Below, piece after piece: positions 34,282 through 40,824 of a stretch of 64,000 nt of DNA. The notes under the pieces were generated by a model. That model saw only the letters and a list, made by a program, of their open reading frames with translations, ran no database searches and was not told the DNA's origin. The position numbers and the translations under genes are program-made. The stretch comes from Acidobacteriota bacterium. GTDB taxonomy: Bacteria; Acidobacteriota; Terriglobia; Terriglobales; Acidobacteriaceae. The stretch lies in the NCBI GenBank assembly GCA_018268855.1, contig JAFDVR010000002.1, positions 248,001 to 312,000 of the forward strand, in the 5' to 3' direction. How positions within the stretch are numbered: the first letter of the stretch is position 1; every line of letters starts with the position of its first letter.

Positions 34282-35088
34282 CTAGAGCGTGAGCAGTGGC
34301 TGCTTGCGGTCAGTACGCATGGTAGGCGCTGCTGCTAACAGCTTGCGCGTGTAAGGATGTTGTGGATTGTGGAAGATCTCTGCCGTGGAAGCAGTCTCTA
34401 CGATGGTTCCGTGTTGCATTACAGCCACGCGATCGGCAGTCTGCGCAGTGACAGCGAGATCGTGAGAGATAAAGAGCATCGCAAGGTTGTGCGACGCGCG
34501 AAGGTCTTTGAGCAGCTTGAGAATCTGCGCTTGCACCGTTACATCGAGCGCGGTTGTTGGCTCATCTGCAATGAGTAGTTTCGGCTTGTTGACGATGGCC
34601 ATGGCGATGAGGATGCGCTGGCGCTGTCCGCCGGAAAACTGGTGCGGATAATCGCGATACCGCCGCTCCGCATCGGGAATCGCGACCTGTTGCATCGACT
34701 CCAAAGCACGCGCGTGTACTTCTTTGCGCGACAGCTCGGGATGGTGCGCGCGAACGGCTTCGGCAATCTGTTCGCCAACGCGCATGACTGGATTCAGCGC
34801 TGTCATAGGTTCCTGAAAGATCATGGCGATCTCGCGTCCGCGGTAGCTGCGCATCTGCTTTTCAGGTAATTGGAGCAGGTCTTTGCCTTCAAAGAGAATT
34901 TCGCCGCGCGCGTGTGCGTCAGGATGCAGCAGCCGCAAGATGGAAAGCGAAGTGATTGACTTGCCGGATCCCGATTCACCGACGAGCCCGAGGACCTCTC
35001 CCGGTGCGATGGAGAACGAGATGCCGTCCACAACTGTGCGCGCGCCGAAGTGCACCTGCAGGTTGCGGACGTCGAGCAGCGGAGACAT
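34282..35088 (-). CDS. ABC transporter ATPase, oligopeptide/dipeptide type
   Basis: The 268-residue ATPase shows Walker A GESGSGKS (37-44), the signature QFSGGQRQR, Walker [13 protein letters not shown] and the H-loop [27 protein letters not shown] near the end is typical of DppD/OppD. That protein normally pairs with a second ATPase, two permeases and a binding protein, none of which is in the window. Its ATG overlaps the fabD stop by one base (TAATG), so it is translationally coupled to fatty acid synthesis. It may serve a transporter encoded elsewhere. Confidence 0.9.
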   Translation of the reverse strand: MSPLLDVRNLQVHFGARTVVDGISFSIAPGEVLGLVGESGSGKSITSLSILRLLHPDAHARGEILFEGKDLLQLPEKQMRSYRGREIAMIFQEPMTALNPVMRVGEQIAEAVRAHHPELSRKEVHARALESMQQVAIPDAERRYRDYPHQFSGGQRQRILIAMAIVNKPKLLIADEPTTALDVTVQAQILKLLKDLRASHNLAMLFISHDLAVTAQTADRVAVMQHGTIVETASTAEIFHNPQHPYTRKLLAAAPTMRTDRKQPLLTL

Positions 35089-36056
35089 TACGCCTGCGGC
35101 GCCAGTGCGGCGAGCGTCTTTTCAAGGCTCGCGGAATCTTCGACGTTGACGCACTTCTGTTCGCGATCGATCTGCCGCATCAATCCGCACAGCACTTTGC
35201 CTGGACCCACTTCGATGAAGAGATTTGCGCCTTCACGCTTGAGCAACTCTATGTCTTCTACCCAACGAACCGAGCCTGTGACCTGCCGCACGAGCGTGTC
35301 GCGGATTTCGGTGCCGCGTTGCATCAATCGCGCGTCTACATTGCATGCTACGGGAACACTTGGGTCGTTCAGTGTTACCGCTTCGAGTGTGGATGCCAGT
35401 TTCTCCGCGGCCGGTTCCATCATGCTGCAGTGGAAGGGCGCGGACACAGGCAATATGACCGTGCGTTTTGCTCCAGCCTCTTTGCAGAGTTCGGCAGCAC
35501 ATTCCACGGCTGCGGTTGCGCCGGAGATGACAGTCTGATCGGGGGAATTGAGATTTGCAGGTGCGACGACGGCGCTCTTCTCATCACTCGCCTGCGCGCA
35601 GAGATCGGCGATGCGGTCCGCGGGCAAGCCGAGAATCGCAGCCATGGTGCCTTGTCCCTGCGGCACGGCAGATTGCATGAACTGTCCACGCGCGTGCACG
35701 GAGCGCACTGCGTCCGCGAAGGAGATGGTTCCAGCAACTACATGCGCGGAATACTCACCGAGCGAGTGGCCGGCAACGATCTGTGGCGTGATGCCCTTGC
35801 TGGCGAGCACACGTGCTGCGACAACGGAGACGGTGAGAATCGCTGGTTGCGTGAACTCCGTCTGCTTCAGCTTTTCTTCCGGCCCGTTGAAGCACAAGTC
35901 GCGGATGGAGAAGCCCAGCGCAGCGTCGGCCTCATCAAAAACCCGTTTTGCTTCGGGGAAGTTTTCGTACAAATCGCGTCCCATGCCGACGCTCTGCGAG
36001 CCTTGGCCGGGAAAGAGAAAGGCAATCTTGTGCGTGCTGTTGGTTTGATCGCTCAT
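35088..36056 (-). CDS. fabD: Malonyl-CoA:ACP transacylase
   Basis: FabD moves malonyl from CoA to ACP for fatty acid elongation. The 322-residue product has FLFPGQGSQSVGMG near the N-terminus, the nucleophile Ser98 in GHSLGEYSA, a QGTMAAILG loop, and the catalytic His in VSAPFHCSMM. IEVGPGKVLCGLMRQI comes near the end. Its stop overlaps the ABC ATPase start. No other core fab gene is adjacent, so it sits apart from the usual fab cluster. It could also serve the KAS-ACP pair of the PKS cassette, but that is speculation. Confidence 0.96.
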   Translation of the reverse strand: MSDQTNSTHKIAFLFPGQGSQSVGMGRDLYENFPEAKRVFDEADAALGFSIRDLCFNGPEEKLKQTEFTQPAILTVSVVAARVLASKGITPQIVAGHSLGEYSAHVVAGTISFADAVRSVHARGQFMQSAVPQGQGTMAAILGLPADRIADLCAQASDEKSAVVAPANLNSPDQTVISGATAAVECAAELCKEAGAKRTVILPVSAPFHCSMMEPAAEKLASTLEAVTLNDPSVPVACNVDARLMQRGTEIRDTLVRQVTGSVRWVEDIELLKREGANLFIEVGPGKVLCGLMRQIDREQKCVNVEDSASLEKTLAALAPQA

Positions 36057-36069
36057 TAGAACTTTGATG

Positions 36070-37227
36070 TTAATGCATCGGCACAGCGGTGTCCGCTGTA
36101 TGGAGTTGGCGGAAGTTGTTCACGCGATGAAAGATGAGGAAGTTCGCATTGTGCGCGGTGTTCGCCTGCCCTTCGGCATCTTCCCATGCGGTGCGGCTTG
36201 CGACGATCAGATCGTTGCCGTCGAACTGCCAATCCACATATTGAAATGCGTGTTTCTTCACATCAGGATGCGAGAGAACGATGCTGCGGATCGTCCACGT
36301 ATGCAGGTCGGGCGATGACATGAGCGCGAGGGTATTGCGCACGCTTGCTGGATTCTTTGCGCTGGCAGGGAACTGCGGCAGCGCGGGATTGGAGAGCGTC
36401 CAGAAGAGCTTGCTCTTCGCGTCCCAGCGGATGGTGAATTTCTTTGCGCCGCCGGGGAACGGGACGATCTCGTTGAAGTGCAGCGCGCCGTCGCGATACT
36501 CCACAATGGCGGCCTGCTCGGCGTTGTCCACGCGCAGAACGTCATAGAGTTTGCCGTCGCGACCAACAATTGCGTTGCCTTCGAGCCATGTCCAGCCATC
36601 TTCGGCGGATTCGGGAAAGTCAATAGGCTGTTCGAGCTTCCAGTTCTCCGCCTTCATCAGATCGCCTTTCAGCGGAATGGAGAGCATCAGCGCACGGAAG
36701 TGTCCCCACTCGCCTTCGGGGTGAATCTCGAACGCGCGCCACAGGCGGCCTTTGTACTCCGCCATCGGCACGGGCGCGGTGTGATAGCCGGTTTCTTTTG
36801 TGATGAATGTTGGCCCGGTCCATGTAGAGCCGCCGTCGCTGGAAGAGCGAATCAGGATGTGGCCGTATTCGTAGTCTGTCCCCATCAGGTACAGCTTGCC
36901 GCGATGCAGAAAGAGGTTCGACCAGAAGGCGCCGTCGAACACGCAGAGTTGTGTCCATGTGGAGCCGCGATTGTGCGAGCGGAAGACGCGTGTCTTGGCT
37001 GAGATGTGGTAATCGGAGCCTTTGCCGAAGAGATCGTGCGTGGCCACGTAATCGCCGTTAGGCAGAATGACGATCGAGGGCGAGCCTATATATTGCTTTG
37101 TCGCTGCTGGCTGATGGTCGATGACCACGCCCGGAGGCGGAGAGGCAGTGGTTTCCTGTGCGCGCAAAGATGCACACGTTCCAAGAAGCAGAATTGTCGA
37201 GAGGAAGAATCCGCGCCGTACGTTCAC
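36070..37227 (-). CDS. Secreted sialidase-like six-bladed propeller protein
   Basis: The 385-residue product has a signal peptide (MNVRRGFFLSTILLLGTCASLRAQ) and at least two Asp-box (BNR) repeats, SHNRGSTWTQL and SSDGGSTWTGP. It also has the early blade SPSIVILPNGDYVATHDLFG. The fold matches exo-alpha-sialidase-like glycoside hydrolases. The Arg triad typical of true neuraminidases cannot be assigned with confidence, so activity on sialic acid is not claimed. The start is GTG at 37227, directly ahead of the signal peptide. It follows the 90-residue membrane protein gene after nine bases. Confidence 0.8.
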   Translation of the reverse strand: MNVRRGFFLSTILLLGTCASLRAQETTASPPPGVVIDHQPAATKQYIGSPSIVILPNGDYVATHDLFGKGSDYHISAKTRVFRSHNRGSTWTQLCVFDGAFWSNLFLHRGKLYLMGTDYEYGHILIRSSSDGGSTWTGPTFITKETGYHTAPVPMAEYKGRLWRAFEIHPEGEWGHFRALMLSIPLKGDLMKAENWKLEQPIDFPESAEDGWTWLEGNAIVGRDGKLYDVLRVDNAEQAAIVEYRDGALHFNEIVPFPGGAKKFTIRWDAKSKLFWTLSNPALPQFPASAKNPASVRNTLALMSSPDLHTWTIRSIVLSHPDVKKHAFQYVDWQFDGNDLIVASRTAWEDAEGQANTAHNANFLIFHRVNNFRQLHTADTAVPMH

Positions 37228-37236
37228 GCGGACAGT

Positions 37237-37509
37237 TTATACGCCGACGCCGAACTCCACGTCCTGCATCTTGTCACCGGCGTGGGAGTAGAAGTCGTAC
37301 GGCGTCTGGTGGTTGAACTTGTAGCGCAGACGCAGTTCGCGGCCCACGATCAATCCAAGCGCCACCGCACCCAGTCCCGCCGTGACCCACCCGGCGGCGT
37401 TTACAAAGCGTTGCAGCGAAGACGCGTGGCCGGGCAGCATCTCCTCTACGTACGAGGGGATAGATTCAACCTGGTGGACGAACTTGCGCGTGCGCTTGCT
37501 GAGCTTCAT
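37237..37509 (-). CDS. 90-residue single-pass membrane protein
   Basis: The protein has a basic N-terminal half with VHQVESIPSYVEEMLPGH. One membrane helix (about 39-56, AGWVTAGLGAVALGLIVG) and a polar tail containing RLRYKFNHQTPYDFYSHAGD follow. No family is recognised. Its stop lies nine bases before the GTG of the sialidase-like gene on the same strand, so they may be cotranscribed. Evidence is limited to the clean frame, the membrane helix and the placement. Confidence 0.6.
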   Translation of the reverse strand: MKLSKRTRKFVHQVESIPSYVEEMLPGHASSLQRFVNAAGWVTAGLGAVALGLIVGRELRLRYKFNHQTPYDFYSHAGDKMQDVEFGVGV

Positions 37510-37743
37510 ACGCAGCCATCATAACGCAGCAACCACCCTTCTTGCATCTACTTGCCCGGCAGAGAATGTAACACTTATGTATCAGAGCCGGTTCCTCTCA
37601 AAGAGAGAGGAATTGTTTGGTTTCGAAGTCATTTGAGCCGCTCAGGTTAGTTGATTGGATCTTCACGCCGACCCGCGCCAGCTACAGGATTTCAGCGCAT
37701 CGAAGGCGTGAAATTCGCGTCTATACACGCCAGAGGATTTCCT

Positions 37744-38346
37744 ATGCGTCCACTGCGTGCCGCTGTTCTCGCTGTTTCCCTTTCCACTCCGTTTGCGCTT
37801 ATGGCGCAAGGGCCGTCCCCCGCTGTCCCGGCAGAGCAGCAGACCTACGGACTGGACGCTCTGGTGCAGGGGCCCGCAGCGCAGAGTTCCTTCACCTTCG
37901 ACCGCTCCATGCTTTCGCTGGCGGATGCATGGTTCGCCGGAAACAGCCCGGACGTGCATCGCGTGGTCGCCGGTATCAACAGCATCTCCGTACATAACTT
38001 CCACTTTCGGGATGAAGCCGAGTACAACCTCTCCGCATGGCCGATGATCGAGGACAACTTTCGCGCTGGAAACTGGAAGCACCTGGTGAATGCCAATGCC
38101 AGCGGCGGCACGCAGACGGATATGTGGATGCGGTTTGAAGGAGCCACCATTCGCAACGTAGTGGTGCTTACACGCGCGCGCCGCGATATGAATTACATCG
38201 TGCTGGATTGCACGCTGCGTCCGCTGGATTTGCTGCATCTCAGCGGACATTTCGGCATTCCAAAGGTGGATGAGAATGCGGTGATGGTGCCTGCGCCACC
38301 GCCACAAGATTTGCCTGTACCTCATACAGAGCTCAAACGGCGGTAG
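37744..38346 (+). CDS. Secreted protein of unknown function
   Basis: The 200-residue product has a signal peptide (MRPLRAAVLAVSLSTPFALMAQ) and an alpha/beta domain with VHNFHFRDEAEYNL, DMWMRFEGATIRNVVVLTR and MNYIVLDCTLRPLDLLHLSG. It ends in a proline-rich tail (MVPAPPPQDLPVPHTEL). The layout is reminiscent of DUF4252-type exported proteins, but this is uncertain. ATG 37744 follows AGAGGA by about eight bases. A small hairpin (37592-37612, 8-bp stem) lies in the upstream gap and is not followed by a T-run. Confidence 0.65.
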   Translation: MRPLRAAVLAVSLSTPFALMAQGPSPAVPAEQQTYGLDALVQGPAAQSSFTFDRSMLSLADAWFAGNSPDVHRVVAGINSISVHNFHFRDEAEYNLSAWPMIEDNFRAGNWKHLVNANASGGTQTDMWMRFEGATIRNVVVLTRARRDMNYIVLDCTLRPLDLLHLSGHFGIPKVDENAVMVPAPPPQDLPVPHTELKRR

Positions 38347-38363
38347 TGTGGGCAAAAGTCTAA

Positions 38364-38897
38364 CTAGTATTCGATCTCGATGACCGTGCCATCCGGTACA
38401 GAGCGGTAGATCTCTTCGATCTCTGGATCGGTTACAGCCATGCAGCCTGCTGTCCAATCCTTCATGCGCTGCAACGGGCCAATCCATCCAAACCCATTAG
38501 CGATGCCATGGACCATGATGTCTCCACCGGGCTGAATGCCTGCCTGTGCGGCCGTTCGTTGCTGCTCTGGCGTGGGATAACTCACGCGCAGCGACAGGTG
38601 GTAATCGCTGTGCGAATTGTGTTCGGTGATGCGGTATGTGCCCTCGGGCACACGACCGTCGCCTTCTCTTTCTTTGGGAGCGAGTCCGCCGCGTCCGATG
38701 GAGATGCGGTAGGTCTTCAATGCGCGACCGCCGTCGAAGAGTGTCAGTCGGTGGGCTGCTTTCTCCACCTTGATGGAGGTGACGTGAGCATTGGCCGGTA
38801 GTGGATGCGAGAGATGGTGTGCGAAGAAAAGAAGGGCGACGCAAGCCGCCGTGAGGGTAAGCACAAACCCAAGAGCGATGCGCTTTCCTGTGCTCAT
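38364..38897 (-). CDS. L,D-transpeptidase (YkuD family)
   Basis: L,D-transpeptidases make 3-3 peptidoglycan links or attach proteins to peptidoglycan in the periplasm. The 177-residue protein has an N-terminal signal anchor (about 6-26) and the YkuD domain. In that domain IKVEKAAHRLTLFDGGRALKT is followed by the conserved MVHGIANG (His130) and DWTAGCMAV with the catalytic Cys152. The family motif HGx(n)GC is complete, although the usual Arg after Cys is replaced (GCMAV). Its ATG overlaps the stop of the amino acid permease gene (ATGA). Confidence 0.9.
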   Translation of the reverse strand: MSTGKRIALGFVLTLTAACVALLFFAHHLSHPLPANAHVTSIKVEKAAHRLTLFDGGRALKTYRISIGRGGLAPKEREGDGRVPEGTYRITEHNSHSDYHLSLRVSYPTPEQQRTAAQAGIQPGGDIMVHGIANGFGWIGPLQRMKDWTAGCMAVTDPEIEEIYRSVPDGTVIEIEY

Positions 38898-40438
38898 TTT
38901 GCGAACTCGCTCCGCTTACGCGAATAGAAGAAGTACACCACCAGACCGATTGCCAGCCACACAAAGAACCGCACCCAGGTGATCGCCGGCAGCCCCGCCA
39001 TTAGCAGGATGCAGAAGAACATGCTCAGTAACGGAATCACCGGGCCAAACGGTACGCGGAAGCCGCGACGGCGTCCGGCGTCTTTTTTGCGCAGCACCAG
39101 CACGCCGATGGAGACGAGAACAAAGGCGAAGAGCGTGCCAATGTTCGACATCTCCGCGAAGGTGCCCACATCGAACAAGCCTGACGGGATCGCGACGAGA
39201 AATCCTGCAACCCACGTGGCGAACGCGGGCGTGCGGTACTTCGGATGCACGCTGGAGAAGATGTCTGGCAGTAGGCGGTCGCGGCTCATTGCGTACCAGA
39301 CGCGCGCCTGTCCGAGCTGAAAGACAAGGATGGACGAGACCATCCCAATCAATGCGCCGATCAATACGGCCAAACGTACCCAGTGCAGATGGTGGCCTGC
39401 GGGCGTGAGCGAGAGGCGTTTGAGCGCGGTGACGACCGGCGCCCCGTCGCCCGCGATGCTCTGCCACGGCACAATGCCCGTAAGCACAGCCGCTACGCCA
39501 ACATACAAAACGCTGCACACCACCAGCGTGGCAATAATGCCGATGGGCACGTCGCGCTGCGGGTTGCGGCACTCTTCGCTCGCGGTGGAGACGGAATCGA
39601 AACCGATGTAAGTGAAGAAGATGATGGAGCCGCCGGCCAGAATGCCGGGGAAACCGTTCGGCGAAAACGGATGGTAGTTGCTGCCGTGGATGAAGCTCAT
39701 GCCGAACGAGATAAACAGCAGGATGGCCGCGATCTTGATCAGTACCATGATGTTGTTCGTACGGGCCGACTCGCGAATGCCACGCACGAGAATCACGGTG
39801 AGAATCATCACCACGAGGAAGGCGGGTATGTCGAAACCGAAGTGCCAGCCAGGGTTGTAGATGGTGTTGCCTGCGAGATCGCTCAATCCCAGCGGGAGAT
39901 ACGCGGGCGACAGCCACTTTGGGTCGAGATGGATGCCGAGCCAGTCGAGGAGGTCCACGATGTGCGCGGCGAAGCCCACACTCACGCTCATGTTGCTGAA
40001 GGCGTACTCCAGAATCAGGTCCCAGCCGATGATCCACGCCACGAGTTCGCCCATGGTGGCGTAGGTGTAGGTGTAGGCCGAGCCGGCGATCGGAATCATG
40101 CTCGCCAGTTCGGCATAGCAGAGCCCGGTGAGCGCGCAGACGATGGCCACCAGCACAAGCGAGATCGCCAGCGCAGGACCAGCGCCCGGACGGCCTGCGA
40201 CGGCGCCGTGATGCAGGATAAGGTCGATGATCGGCGAGCCCTTCCAGTCCGCCAGCTTGGACGGATTGCCGCCGATGGCCGTGCCAATCACGGTGAAGAT
40301 GCCGGAGCCGATGACCGCGCCGATGCCCAGCGCCGTCAGCGACACCGGCCCGAGCGTCTTCTTCAGAGCTTTGTCCGGAGCTTCGGAGTCCGTGATCAGC
40401 TTGTCGATGGACTTGGTGGCAAAGATTTGGCGGGGCAG
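38894..40438 (-). CDS. APC-family amino acid permease
   Basis: The permease has about 12-14 membrane helices and the cationic amino acid transporter pattern: SLTALGIGAVIGSGIFTVIG, YAELASMIPIAGSAYTYTYA, FITYIGFDS-like FFTYIGFDSVSTASEECRNP, and a C-terminal FVLVSIGVLVLRKK. The first ATG/GTG-type start (GTG 40345) would begin inside helix 1. The frame stays open upstream and encodes the conserved cytoplasmic start FATKSIDKLITDSEAPDKAL. No ATG, GTG or TTG occurs in that part, but a CTG at 40438 has CCGGAG seven bases upstream. I therefore prefer CTG 40438 (514 residues). The substrate is unknown. Confidence 0.88.
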   Translation of the reverse strand: MPRQIFATKSIDKLITDSEAPDKALKKTLGPVSLTALGIGAVIGSGIFTVIGTAIGGNPSKLADWKGSPIIDLILHHGAVAGRPGAGPALAISLVLVAIVCALTGLCYAELASMIPIAGSAYTYTYATMGELVAWIIGWDLILEYAFSNMSVSVGFAAHIVDLLDWLGIHLDPKWLSPAYLPLGLSDLAGNTIYNPGWHFGFDIPAFLVVMILTVILVRGIRESARTNNIMVLIKIAAILLFISFGMSFIHGSNYHPFSPNGFPGILAGGSIIFFTYIGFDSVSTASEECRNPQRDVPIGIIATLVVCSVLYVGVAAVLTGIVPWQSIAGDGAPVVTALKRLSLTPAGHHLHWVRLAVLIGALIGMVSSILVFQLGQARVWYAMSRDRLLPDIFSSVHPKYRTPAFATWVAGFLVAIPSGLFDVGTFAEMSNIGTLFAFVLVSIGVLVLRKKDAGRRRGFRVPFGPVIPLLSMFFCILLMAGLPAITWVRFFVWLAIGLVVYFFYSRKRSEFAK

Positions 40439-40523
40439 TGTCGTGCTCCGGATGCGGTGGGATGGCGGCGTGCAGCCTCAACACATCTTAGCAATGCTGC
40501 ACAAATCGCACCTAGAAAGATCA

Positions 40524-40553
40524 AAAGCCCACCGGATATTCCCAGTGGGCTTT
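40524..40553 (-). terminator. Intrinsic terminator
   Basis: AAAGCCCAC (40524-40532) and GTGGGCTTT (40545-40553) form a perfect 9-bp stem with a 12-base loop. On the minus strand the stem is followed by TTTTGATCTTTC. It lies 75 bases after the stop of the small basic protein gene and ends that transcript before the permease gene. Confidence 0.75.
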
Positions 40554-40628
40554 GACTCTGTGCTGGTTTGCGAAGCGTGTGCCTGGACGGCTAGTCCCGC
40601 GAAGCGCGATTCGCCCTTCGCGCGGTCC

Positions 40629-40784
40629 TTAGCGCTTGGACTGGCCCTTGGACATCTGCTTGGGCTTCTTCTTGTTGGAGCCGCGCGGCGCGGTGCGTGC
40701 AGCCTTGGCCGGAGCGGCCTTGCGGGCAGCGCGCTTTACCTTTTTGCGCTCTGCTTTGTCTTCAATCTTCTTGGTATCTGCCAT
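40629..40784 (-). CDS. 51-residue lysine/arginine-rich basic protein
   Basis: The product starts MADTKKIEDKAERKKVKRA and continues with alternating Ala, Lys, Arg and Pro to PKQMSKGQSKR. It is strongly basic and probably disordered, resembling small nucleic-acid-binding or ribosome-associated tails, but no family is recognised. ATG 40784 is chosen because the upstream in-frame part (to 40847) overlaps the helicase end and is not similar in composition. AGGAAGAGAG lies about 10-20 bases upstream. It has its own terminator at 40524. Confidence 0.6.
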   Translation of the reverse strand: MADTKKIEDKAERKKVKRAARKAAPAKAARTAPRGSNKKKPKQMSKGQSKR

Positions 40785-40824
40785 GTGCTTAAACTCTCTT
40801 CCTGAAACTTGAATATCAAAACTT

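Noticed and set aside
37592..37612. Hairpin TTCCTCTC-AAAGA-GAGAGGAA as a terminator
   Set aside because: No T-run follows on the plus strand; it may be incidental.
38916..40484. 522-codon open frame on the minus strand overlapping the amino acid permease
   Set aside because: The product is Arg/His/Pro-rich without domains and is an alternative frame of the GC-rich permease gene, whose own frame encodes clear membrane helices and motifs.
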